A DNA stretch of 64,000 nucleotides from positions 868,001 through 932,000 of the forward strand of contig NZ_BAABRO010000001.1 in assembly GCF_039545035.1 (NCBI RefSeq), given 5' to 3'. The translations under genes were made by a program, and so were the position numbers. The DNA is from Novipirellula caenicola (GTDB lineage Bacteria; Planctomycetota; Planctomycetia; Pirellulales; Pirellulaceae). The notes beneath the pieces are model-generated. The model made no database searches and was not told where the DNA came from. It saw nothing but the letters and a program-made list of their open reading frames with translations. Numbering within the stretch: position 1 is the first letter of the stretch; every line of letters begins with the position of its first letter. This document shows positions 47,245 through 55,235 of the stretch, one piece after another.

Positions 47245-47588
47245 TTTGTTTATCCGTCAAAGAAAAGAGAAGGTCAACCGAAATTATACTCCAGTCGTGC
47301 GACAGCATGTTTGCGGGCGATCGCCCGTTGCTTCGGAAACCATCCACGTTCCGGCGAACGTCGCTACCAAACGCAAATGCCGTCGTTTACCGGCGTTTCA
47401 TGCTTCGCAGCGTTTCAGAAACGGGCAAGCTGCCCAAACACGTTTTCTTTGTGGTGCCGCTTTAACACGACGCCTTGAAAACAATTACGATGAATACATC
47501 ACCTGCCTGCGACTGGCATCCAACACACGAGATCGGTTGCTCCCTTTCCCGTGTTCCAGCGCAAAACGCCCTCCATGCTGCATCGAAA

Positions 47589-48461
47589 ATGCCCCGAACC
47601 AACATCCAGCTCAAGAAACGAATGTTCATCGGCAACGTGCTACATCGTCTTGCCTTTAGCACGCTCCTTTTCCCTGGGATAGTCGTCGTAGCCATTGCGG
47701 CCGTCTCGCTTGCGTCGGCGCAGGAACCGCCGAGATCCGAGGCAATTGGTTCGGATCGTGAGCAAAAGGAATCGAACGCCGCGCCATCCACGCTGGGACT
47801 CGCCCCGCCGTCCGGGGCGGTGGTGCTACTAGACGGTTCGAATCTTGATGCTTGGAAACCTTTCTCGTTCCAGTGGATCAATCCCAAGGATGACCAGAAA
47901 CAGATCCAGTGGAAGCTTGTCGATGGCGGCGCGATGGAGATCGCCTTGGAATTCGAAGGCAAACGTCGCAAACAATTTCTTTACACGAAAGGAAATTTTG
48001 GTGACTACCGTCTGCATCTCGAGTTCCAGCTACCCGAAGCGGACAGCGGCAACAGTGGAATCTTCTTTGGACCGTTGTACGAATTGCAGATCTTCAATAG
48101 TGCAGACAAGAAAATTCCCGGCATGGGCGATTGTGGCGCGATCTATCAAATCCGTGCCCCCGATGTGAATGCGGCTCTTGAGCCAGGCGTTTGGCAAACG
48201 ATCGATCTGGAGTATCAGGCTGCGGAAATGGGTGCAAACGGATTCATGACCGAAAACGGTGCTGCCCGAGTCTCGGTGTGGCTTAATGGCAAATTGATCC
48301 ACGACGACTTCAAACTATCACTACGGCGAAACAAGTACGCCGCATTCCCTGAGGAACGGTTGTCGCCCATTGTTTTGCAGGAGCATGGATCCAAGGTGAG
48401 GTTCCGAAACATCTGGCTGGTCGAGAAAACCGCCAATCCAAAAGCACGGCAAAAGAAATAA
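47589..48461 (+). CDS. DUF1080 (3-keto-disaccharide hydrolase-like) exported protein
   Basis: About 291 residues from ATG 47589 (47622 also possible); the open frame reaches 47475 but that start gives no signal peptide at the N-terminus. The signal peptide (FSTLLFPGIVVVAIAAVSLA) precedes a DUF1080 jelly-roll: VVLLDGSNLDAWKPF, then GNFGDYRLHLEFQLPEADSG, NSGIFFGPLYELQIF, then WNDLEYQ-like strands and RFRNIWLVE. Related enzymes cleave 3-keto-disaccharides or bind carbohydrate. Only 34 bases separate it from the following sulfatase, suggesting an operon. Confidence 0.9.
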   Translation: MPRTNIQLKKRMFIGNVLHRLAFSTLLFPGIVVVAIAAVSLASAQEPPRSEAIGSDREQKESNAAPSTLGLAPPSGAVVLLDGSNLDAWKPFSFQWINPKDDQKQIQWKLVDGGAMEIALEFEGKRRKQFLYTKGNFGDYRLHLEFQLPEADSGNSGIFFGPLYELQIFNSADKKIPGMGDCGAIYQIRAPDVNAALEPGVWQTIDLEYQAAEMGANGFMTENGAARVSVWLNGKLIHDDFKLSLRRNKYAAFPEERLSPIVLQEHGSKVRFRNIWLVEKTANPKARQKK

Positions 48462-48495
48462 CCATCTTGTCACTCTACAGGAACGAGAGTCTGCG

Positions 48496-50046
48496 ATGAC
48501 GAAACGTTTGATTTACTTGCTCGCGGTTTGGACCGTGTTTGTTGCCGGTGTTAGGTCGGGAGCTGCCGACGATCCCGATCGCCGTCCCAACATCGTGTTG
48601 ATCATGTGCGACGACATGGGTTGGTCCGACATCGGTTGTTACGGAGGCGAAGTGGAAACGCCCCATCTGGATCGCTTGGCAGCCGAGGGGATGCGGTTCA
48701 CTCAGTTTTACAACAATGCCAAATGCACAACGACTCGCGCATCGATTCTGACCGGCTTGTACCCCCGCCGCGACCAGCGTGATTTGCTGCGAACCGATAT
48801 GGTCACGCTCGGCGAGGCGTTGAAATTGGCAGGCTACCAGACGGCCTTGAGCGGGAAGTGGCACCTTGGCAGTCAAAAGACAACTCATCCGTTTCATCGA
48901 GGATTTGACGAGTTCTATGGCCTGCTGGACGGTTGCTGCAACTTCTTCGATCCTTCGATCCCCGATCCACCCTACAAGAACGGCAAGGTCCGAAAGTTTG
49001 GCCAGAACGACCAATTGATCACTTCGTTTCCCAAAGACTTCTACACCACGGATGCTTTTACCGAGCATGCCATCGATTGCGTGAAGAAGTTTGCCGCAAA
49101 CGAGGCACCGTTTTTGATTCACCTAACTTACACGGCGCCGCACTACCCGTTGCATGCGAAGACCGAGGACATCGCCAAGTATCGGGGCAAGTACAAGGAG
49201 CTCGGAGGCTGGCTAAATTTACGGAAACAGCGGTGGCAGCGGCAACGCGAGATGGGGCTGGCGACCGAATCGTGGCAGCTCAGTGGTATCGATGAACACG
49301 CCTACGACTGGGACTCGGCCAATCACGATCACGAGGACGCTCGGATGGCGGTGTACGCCGCCATGATCGATGCCATGGATCAAAACATCGGTCGCTTGCT
49401 TGAGTCGCTCGAAAGCGAAGGGGTTGCAGACAATACCGTCGTTCTGTTCCTGTCGGACAACGGTGGATGCGCAGAGGAGCCTGGTGGCCGCAGCCCGGAA
49501 ATCGTTCCCGGGCCCAAGGATTTCTACGCGGCGGTCGGACCGGCATGGGGCTGGGCCCAAAATGCGCCGTTCAAGAAACACAAAAGCAGCGCTTACGAGG
49601 GAGGCATTTTGACGCCGTGTATCGCGTGGTGGCCTGGGCGAATTCAGGCGGGTTCGATCACTCGCCAACCAGCTCACATCGTCGACATGATGCCTACCTT
49701 GCTGGAGATCGCAGGCGGCCAATATCCACGCACGTATCGAGGCCACGAGATCCTTCCAGTCGAGGGCAAAAGCATGCTGCCTATTTTGATGGGAGAGCAA
49801 CGTGAACCGCACCAACAACTCGCCTGGGAATGGTCCGGTAGTCGAGCACTCCGAGAGGGAGATTGGAAAGTCGTCTGGCCCAAAAACGGCAAAGCGTGGC
49901 AGCTCTATAACCTCGCAAACGATCGTTGCGAGACGACCGACCTCGCCGACACCCAGACAGAACTCACCCAGCGTTTAGCCGAGGCATGGGAGGCTTGGGC
50001 GATGCAAACCGGACTCAAAAATAAAACCGGCTCGAAAGGCAAGTGA
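48496..50046 (+). CDS. Exported sulfatase with atypical CTTTR active-site motif
   Basis: A 516-residue sulfatase with a signal peptide (MTKRLIYLLAVWTVFVAGVRS). The N-terminal metal site PNIVLIMCDDMGWSDIGCYG and the late DNGGCAE are standard. The maturation site reads KCTTTRASILTGLYPRR, a C-T-T-T-R where the family norm is C-x-[PA]-x-R, so the third position is Thr. The remaining sulfatase folding residues (HPFHRGFDEFYGLLDGC, HYPLHAK) are present. It may be active with a divergent maturation enzyme or partly impaired. Probably in an operon with the DUF1080 gene. Confidence 0.9.
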   Translation: MTKRLIYLLAVWTVFVAGVRSGAADDPDRRPNIVLIMCDDMGWSDIGCYGGEVETPHLDRLAAEGMRFTQFYNNAKCTTTRASILTGLYPRRDQRDLLRTDMVTLGEALKLAGYQTALSGKWHLGSQKTTHPFHRGFDEFYGLLDGCCNFFDPSIPDPPYKNGKVRKFGQNDQLITSFPKDFYTTDAFTEHAIDCVKKFAANEAPFLIHLTYTAPHYPLHAKTEDIAKYRGKYKELGGWLNLRKQRWQRQREMGLATESWQLSGIDEHAYDWDSANHDHEDARMAVYAAMIDAMDQNIGRLLESLESEGVADNTVVLFLSDNGGCAEEPGGRSPEIVPGPKDFYAAVGPAWGWAQNAPFKKHKSSAYEGGILTPCIAWWPGRIQAGSITRQPAHIVDMMPTLLEIAGGQYPRTYRGHEILPVEGKSMLPILMGEQREPHQQLAWEWSGSRALREGDWKVVWPKNGKAWQLYNLANDRCETTDLADTQTELTQRLAEAWEAWAMQTGLKNKTGSKGK

Positions 50047-50254
50047 CCGCGTCAATCGTCGTCGAAAATGAAACCATCCTGGCGGCGACGTGAGCAACTC
50101 AATGGCAAGCGAGCAAGGATCGTCTATCCGTATTGCTGTAAAGCGTAGTCTCGCAGCTACCATCGTCAGAAGGTGGTGACTCGTGGTTTCGAGACAATCA
50201 TCCACACTCAGGCGAGCGTCGCAACGAGACACAATTGCGGATGCGTGGAGACAC

Positions 50255-50312
50255 AAAAAAAGCCGATTGAAGAAAACCCCGCACCTAAGTGGGAATGTCT
50301 TCAATCGGCTTT
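50255..50312 (-). terminator. Terminator of tRNA-Gln
   Basis: AAAGCCGATTGAAGA and TCTTCAATCGGCTTT form a perfect 15-base stem. On the minus strand it is followed by a run of T (50255-50261 on the plus strand is A-rich). It lies about 20 bases after the tRNA-Gln 3' end. Confidence 0.85.
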
Positions 50313-50330
50313 GGCTGGCTTGCCGCTAAG

Positions 50331-50401
50331 CTACCCCGCAAGGACTCGAACCTTGAATGACTGAACCAAAATCAGTAGTGTTACCATTACACCACGGGGT
50401 A
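50331..50401 (-). tRNA. tRNA-Gln (anticodon TTG)
   Basis: The reverse complement folds as a cloverleaf with acceptor arms TACCCCG/CGGGGTA and a D-loop with GGTAA. The anticodon loop CTTTTGGTT-like segment centres on TTG, and the T-loop has GGTTCGAGTCC. No CCA end is encoded. 71 nucleotides. Confidence 0.9.
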
Positions 50402-50570
50402 GAACTTCGCTTAGTTTAGCAATAGTTTGCTCGATTCAGAAGAGGAGCTGAGTTGCTCTTTTGAGGTTCGTCCAAAAATTTTTAGGGACGACTTTGCTTC
50501 CTTGCTTCTGAATCGTTTGCTTCGTGCCATCAGTTCTTGATGCCGAAATCTTGGCAACAAGAATCATGAC

Positions 50571-50620
50571 AACGAAAAAACCCCGCGGCTGCGAGCGTTT
50601 GCTCTCACCACAGGGTTTCA
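50571..50620 (-). terminator. Terminator of tRNA-Glu
   Basis: AACCCTGTGGTGAGAGC and a GCTCGCAGCCGCGGGGTT-like arm pair across a short loop, with a T-run on the minus strand (A-run at about 50574-50580). Located just after the tRNA-Glu 3' end. Confidence 0.75.
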
Positions 50621-50630
50621 TGTGTATCAG

Positions 50631-50703
50631 TGACCCCTACGGGACTCGAACCCGTGTTACCGCCGTGAAAGGGCGGTGTCCTGGACCGCTAGACGAAGGG
50701 GCC
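50631..50703 (-). tRNA. tRNA-Glu (anticodon TTC)
   Basis: The reverse complement begins GGCCCCTTCGTCTAGCGG, a classic tRNA-Glu start. The anticodon loop reads CTTTCAC, centre TTC. The T arm GGGTTCGAGTCC and acceptor AGGGGTC with discriminator A are present. 73 nucleotides; CCA not encoded. It is on the same strand as tRNA-Gln, which lies about 230 bases downstream, and each has its own terminator. Confidence 0.93.
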
Positions 50704-50759
50704 ATGAATTGTGGAAACGTCGTTGCCGTGAGGCGTCTGACGATCTCCGCAACGCGTTG

Positions 50760-51398
50760 ATCACTGTGAGAGAGTTTTTAGCTAAGACCACTAACTCTCG
50801 TCAAGGGTTCACTTCCCTTGATATTCATTCTCGGCCGAAAAAAGTCCAAGCTTGCCATAAAACACGGGGTTTAAGCCAAAAACTTTTTGTTCGCTTTTTG
50901 CTTTCCGATGATGGATTTTGGGGACTCGTAGCCAAGGCTCGGCAAAAACCCCCTCTCGAAAAGCGACGGATCCCGCCGCTAGAACCGTGCGGCGGCATGA
51001 AGAATGCACGTCGGCGTCAACCGCGCCGAGGGAACGAGCACAATCATCGCGCCCGACCGACCAAATCAGCTCGCGATCAAACCATCGACCGCAAACCAAT
51101 CGCCCAAAAAGATCATCGCCCAAGCGAACGGCCATCGGTGGCAATGCGACGCGAAATCGATTCTTCAATCAAGCCATCAAGATGACGGCCGACGAAAGGG
51201 GCGAGGGAGCACAAACGCGGGCGGCCGAGGAAAGCTCGAAGTCCAGAACGGGGCTCGAGAGCTTGATCCGCAAAAAAAAGAGAAGAAAGCCCGCAAGATC
51301 CAACGATCGCGAGCAAAGTAGCAGGCAGGCAGATGCAGCTAGAAAAGAAGGGGGTGCGAGGCGAGTCCCAGGGGGGCATGGGACCTCACCCAATCCCA
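50760..51398. other. Stretch without a clear gene
   Basis: About 640 bases between the tRNA-Glu gene and csrA. Several overlapping frames on both strands are Arg/Ser/Pro-rich and lack any family signature. The segment near 51180-51400 is purine-rich on the plus strand. I see no RNA gene I can name. Confidence 0.4.
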
Positions 51399-51593
51399 CT
51401 ACGATTCCACAGGGGTATCCCCTGCTTCCAAACTACGCTGGATCGCATCATAGACTTCGCGACGATGAACGGGCACCTCACGTGGGGCTTCGACGCCCAA
51501 ACGGACTTTGTCCCCACGGATCTCGACAACCACGATTCGGATATCGTTGTTGATAACGATGCTCTCGTTTTTCTTTCTTGATAAAACTAACAT
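51399..51593 (-). CDS. csrA: Carbon storage regulator
   Basis: A 64-residue RNA-binding protein from ATG 51593. A longer frame (from 51659) is discarded because MLVLSRKKNESIVINN is the canonical CsrA start. The family motifs are present: GDKVRLGVEAPREVPVHRREVY. CsrA dimers bind GGA motifs in mRNA leaders and control translation and turnover. It is a single gene downstream of a long intergenic region. The usual C-terminal extension is short here (AGDTPVES). Confidence 0.95.
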   Translation of the reverse strand: MLVLSRKKNESIVINNDIRIVVVEIRGDKVRLGVEAPREVPVHRREVYDAIQRSLEAGDTPVES

Positions 51594-51659
51594 TGATTCC
51601 AGTCCTTTCCTAACCGGCCCTGATTCTTCAAACTTAATTCGCCTACAGTCCCGATGCAC

Positions 51660-52185
51660 ACAGCGTTGTTAACACAATGCGTTTAGACACAGTGCCATAG
51701 ATAGGAGTCGAGGCAAATGAAGCTGGGTGCTTCGGCGATCCCGTTTCCTAATCTCAATGACTATGATCATCGCACGTAGGCCGGTTGTGTCCGCAGGATC
51801 GCTCCGTGTACGCCCGCTTTCCTGACACAATGAACTCTAAGTCAAAAATAGCATCAGTCAAGGAATTATGCCTTGACAAAGCCCGATTTTTGACCTTTCG
51901 CCCTCCCAGAGGGCTTGCAGCCCGCTTCGGCGTGGGCCTGAATTCGGCCCCAAAGTTGCTCAAACGCCCCAAAACAAGCATTTCTGGCGACATTGCCTCT
52001 TCTGTTTTAAGAAATTTCCCACGGCGGCGTTTTTGGACCTCCCGGAACCATTAGGGCTTTTCGTTCGTCGTACTGTTAGGTAGACACCTCTGTGTGAGTT
52101 GCGAAGCAGCGTGACTTCTTGAGACAATTTCGAGACTTTCACTGAAATCGCAGGCACCTCATTCCTCGTGATCGGTTCAAACGAA
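51660..52185. other. Stretch without a clear gene; small hairpins
   Basis: About 525 bases. GCCCTCCCAGAGGGC near 51900 and a neighbouring CCCGCTTCGGCGTGGG form small stems. No coding frame is convincing. It may contain a non-coding RNA or the csrA and DUF2203 promoters; I cannot decide. Confidence 0.35.
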
Positions 52186-52656
52186 ATGGTTCATGCCCTT
52201 CCTAGCAACGATGATTCGATGTCCCCTCGAGGCAAGATGTTCACTCCCGAAGCCGCCACCGAAATGCTGCCTCTGCTGCGGATCATCCTACGAGATGCCT
52301 TGCAGCTGAGCCATTCGATCGAACGGCAGCGCGACCAAATCGCGGGAATCGATCGCTTAGCCGAGCGGATGGACCACCCGTCCTATCGTGATGAGGTGCA
52401 TGACATTCGCGTCAGCTTGGCCGATGAAGAAGCGAAATTGGAACGATGCCTGGTCGAACTAAGCGAACTTGGGGTGACACCCCATTTGCCCCTCAATGGG
52501 ATCATCGATTTCCCAACTATCGTCAATCGCCAACCCGCCTGCCTATGCTGGTCGCTTGGTGAAGATTCCGTCGACTACTGGCACGACCCAGGCCAAACGC
52601 CAGTACAGCGACGCCCGTTGCCCCGAAAAACCTTGGGCACCGAAAAGTGCCTGTGA
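52186..52656 (+). CDS. DUF2203 family protein
   Basis: About 156 residues from ATG 52186 (GTG 52168 in the same frame is an alternative). It matches the small DUF2203 family: KMFTPEAATEMLPLLRIILR at the start, a central helical hairpin (LADEEAKLERCLVELSELGV) and the C-terminal DFPTIVNRQPACLCWSLGED. Members often sit near housekeeping genes and their function is unknown. No signal peptide. The 5' region carries the gene's own promoter. It is followed after 200 bases by a NUDIX gene on the same strand. Confidence 0.85.
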   Translation: MVHALPSNDDSMSPRGKMFTPEAATEMLPLLRIILRDALQLSHSIERQRDQIAGIDRLAERMDHPSYRDEVHDIRVSLADEEAKLERCLVELSELGVTPHLPLNGIIDFPTIVNRQPACLCWSLGEDSVDYWHDPGQTPVQRRPLPRKTLGTEKCL

Positions 52657-52856
52657 TGAGAATGCCTGCGGTTTAATCGTGCCAATAGACTCCCCCCGCT
52701 GGTAAATCGATTCCAATCGTGAAAACGCGGGCGAGCGTTAAGCCCAATGCCATCCGTATTGTGCCAAAGGTAGACGACATTGGGGGGGGGTGATTCCCGC
52801 TCGGTTCCACGCCTGTTTTCTCAAGCAACACAACTCCGCGAGACAAGCTCAGCACG

Positions 52857-53417
52857 ATGAATCACGCCGATCCTGCAAAACCCGAAGAATCGGTCGTGCT
52901 TCGAGGCGCCCGGTTTAATGTCCACGCGATGTCGATCGTGGGTAGTGATGGTAAGACCTATGTTCGCGAAGTGGTTCGTCACCCGGGTGCGGTGGTCATC
53001 TTGCCGCTACTCGATGATGACACCTTGGTGATGATTGAAAACCATCGCCCCACCGTCGGCGAAACCTTGTTGGAACTGCCCGCGGGCACTCGCGAATCCG
53101 ACGAACCAGCCGAACAAACCGCGTTTCGCGAACTAATCGAAGAAACCGGCTACCATGCGAAATCGGTCAGCTTGGTGCATGAATTTTATTCAGCACCAGG
53201 AATCAGTGACGAGCTGATGTTGCTGTACGTGGCTCGCGATTTAACGCGGGGCGAACATGCACGCGAAGCGACTGAACAAATTCAAAATCGCATTGCCACT
53301 CGCGAAGAGGTTCGCGGCTGGATCGCCGAAGGGCGAATTCGAGATGCCAAAACGCTGGTCGGACTGTATGCGTTTTTGGCGGGAACGTGCTTAACCGAAA
53401 AGCAAAACTCGAACTGA
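52857..53417 (+). CDS. NUDIX hydrolase, ADP-sugar pyrophosphatase-like
   Basis: A 186-residue enzyme. The complete NUDIX box GTRESDEPAEQTAFRELIEE (then TGY) is present, with upstream LLELPAG and a C-terminal SDELMLLYVARDL typical of ADP-ribose pyrophosphatases. It hydrolyses NDP-sugars or ADP-ribose with Mg. There is no signal peptide. The stop codon overlaps a terminator hairpin. It may belong with DUF2203, but the 200-base gap argues for separate promoters. Confidence 0.92.
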   Translation: MNHADPAKPEESVVLRGARFNVHAMSIVGSDGKTYVREVVRHPGAVVILPLLDDDTLVMIENHRPTVGETLLELPAGTRESDEPAEQTAFRELIEETGYHAKSVSLVHEFYSAPGISDELMLLYVARDLTRGEHAREATEQIQNRIATREEVRGWIAEGRIRDAKTLVGLYAFLAGTCLTEKQNSN

Positions 53418-53430
53418 GTTTTGCTTGATC
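53400..53430 (+). terminator. Rho-independent-like terminator after NUDIX gene
   Basis: AAGCAAAACTC (53400-53410) and GAGTTTTGCTT (53416-53426) are perfect 11-base arms with a 5-base loop, overlapping the stop codon. A T-rich stretch follows. As its flanks are A/T-rich on both sides it may serve both directions. Confidence 0.75.
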
Positions 53431-53472
53431 GTTTTATCTTGCCGCCTGCAATGTGAATGCGGGCCGGTTGGC

Positions 53473-53928
53473 TTAGGAGTTTTGGATCGGTTGCCCGGTG
53501 CCCAGTTGTGCCAGCACTTGCAGCACGCCATTGAGATGAGCCAAGCGAGGACCGAAGCGATCGACGAATTCGTTGAGCATGAACTCGCCTTCCATCAAAT
53601 GATCTTCGTTTTCCAGGATCTCTTCGGTCAAACTATCCAAGAAACCGGTTTGCACTCGGCTTAACGTTTCAGCCGCCTGACGGCAGGCACGTGACAATTC
53701 GGGATTGGAATCTTTCCACTGCTGCAACTCGCCGGCACGTTGCTTTTGGATCGCGGCGTTTTGCTGGATCAAATCCTGCAGCAAACGGTTCTGTTGATTC
53801 TGGCTCGCCACCAATTGACGCAACAATTCAATGGTCAAACGGCTCTCGGAGATCGAAGCGTCGGATCCTGATTCGGGAGAAACGTCAATACGGAACATCG
53901 GTGAGGCAGGTTCCTGGTCGTAAGACAT
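53473..53928 (-). CDS. Coiled-coil protein of unknown function
   Basis: About 151 residues from ATG 53928 (the open frame extends to 54009). It is hydrophilic, with a heptad-rich helical centre (RLTIELLRQLVASQNQQNRL and following) that predicts a coiled coil. No signal peptide or membrane segment. I do not recognise the family; it looks like a conserved planctomycete cytoplasmic protein. It is convergent with the NUDIX gene across the terminator. Confidence 0.7.
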   Translation of the reverse strand: MSYDQEPASPMFRIDVSPESGSDASISESRLTIELLRQLVASQNQQNRLLQDLIQQNAAIQKQRAGELQQWKDSNPELSRACRQAAETLSRVQTGFLDSLTEEILENEDHLMEGEFMLNEFVDRFGPRLAHLNGVLQVLAQLGTGQPIQNS

Positions 53929-54541
53929 GGCGTGGTTTCCTATTGCGTTAACTGCGAGGGCGATAAAGTCATCGAACACTGCAAAACACGACCGCAAGGC
54001 CGTGGTCACGGTGCGTCAATAAAATTGCCCGAAAACGAATGGCCCGAAAGCAAATGGGTCGAACAAATATTTCTAGCCGCGGACGTATTTTTTAACCGCG
54101 GACGCTGCGGGGCTAGCGTGCTTGCATTCATTGTCGTGGCATGATGATTGCCCCGAGTATAACCAGCAAAAAATGGAGTTGTCGAGCAAACCGTGCTGAC
54201 AATCGAAATTTCTAATCGAGGCGGTGAACTTCACGACCGATCCCCCTAAATCACCTTGACCTCACCAACCGCCTGGATTACCAGCAGCCCAAATTACAGA
54301 TCCAACCGTTAAAGTCGGCAGGACCCGAACGCCGATGAGTTCGCTAGGGATCCGCCACTCCGAGAATCCCGTTGCGTCGTGACGCTGAAAACAGTCGTCC
54401 CGATGCGGTGGAGTGGCGTCCTGACGAGACCGCCCCCGCGCTGCGGCCGCCGTGGCCCGATCGCTACCGCTAGCCGCCAACGGCAACATCTCGTCCGTTA
54501 TTGACCAGTCCCAGAACCTCGCAACCCCCGCTAAGAACTGA
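53929..54541. other. Intergenic region without a gene
   Basis: About 610 bases. It contains a small inverted repeat (CTAGCCGCGGACG with a CGCTGCGGGGCTAG partner near 54074-54117). A minus-strand frame at 54262-54558 overlaps the next gene's start and has no family similarity. A GC-rich part lies at 54400-54480. Confidence 0.45.
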
Positions 54542-55075
54542 ATGCCCGATCCGACCAACCCGACGATTGGATACTTTACGGTGGTTCAAGACGACCGCAC
54601 CGGTTGGACCGGAGGGTTGTTGATTTTGAATCGCAGCGGTCGCCCGGTCGAGTTTCAGTGCACCTTGCCCGTTCGTCCGTCTCGGGCCCACGAAATTTTG
54701 TTCGGGACCACGATGCGTGACCATTTGATCGGCGAAGTGATCGGTCCGATGCTGGTCAGCAAGTGCCGCACCCCGCTGTCACTGTTGTGCTGCGACCAAA
54801 TCGAATCGCTTTCGCTGAACACGCAAGGCAATGTGCCGGTCGCCCTTGTTTCCGAAGCGGCCGAAAGCGACGAGGGACCGATCACCAGCGACATGCTGAC
54901 TGGAGCGTCCCAAGTGGTGTTGGTCAACGCCACGCTGCACGTGCCACTGGAACGAGTCAGTGCGGTTGAGTCATTGGCCCAACACTTCGAAGACATGCCC
55001 GATGCGATCGAACCGTTCGAGCGAATTCGTGAAGCGATCCGCGAGGCTCAATCGCAGATTGCACGTGCGGCCTAA
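54542..55075 (+). CDS. Unknown conserved-looking cytoplasmic protein
   Basis: A 177-residue protein. The N-terminal half has alternating beta-strand residues (TIGYFTVVQDDRTGWTGGLL), the C-terminal half a helix (AIEPFERIREAIREAQSQIA). No signal peptide. Family not recognised. It is 160 bases upstream of the SNF2 helicase on the same strand, so the two may act together. A 33-base tandem repeat lies between them. Confidence 0.7.
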   Translation: MPDPTNPTIGYFTVVQDDRTGWTGGLLILNRSGRPVEFQCTLPVRPSRAHEILFGTTMRDHLIGEVIGPMLVSKCRTPLSLLCCDQIESLSLNTQGNVPVALVSEAAESDEGPITSDMLTGASQVVLVNATLHVPLERVSAVESLAQHFEDMPDAIEPFERIREAIREAQSQIARAA

Positions 55076-55143
55076 CGCGGCGATCCAAGAAAGACCTTTC
55101 GGTAGCGGAAGGCGTGGGTTTGGAATGCGATGAGTAAACCGCA

Positions 55144-55218
55144 CGAAAGTCTTGACGACTTCCGCTACGACCCAACCGACGATTGCGAAAGTCTTGACGG
55201 CTTTTGCTACGACCTAAC
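55144..55218 (+). repeat. Two tandem 33-base repeats before SNF2 gene
   Basis: CGAAAGTCTTGACGACTTCC... (55144-55176) and a close copy at 55186-55218, period 42. Partly complementary to GGTAGCGGAAG a little upstream. It resembles other planctomycete intergenic repeats. Confidence 0.65.
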
Positions 55219-55235
55219 GGACACAAAGCTCTTCT

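Noticed and set aside
50918-51553. A 211-codon plus-strand frame
   Set aside because: Arg/Pro/Ser-rich, overlaps csrA on the other strand and has no family motif.
54262-54558. A 98-codon minus-strand frame
   Set aside because: Crosses the start of the 54542 gene and lacks protein family features.
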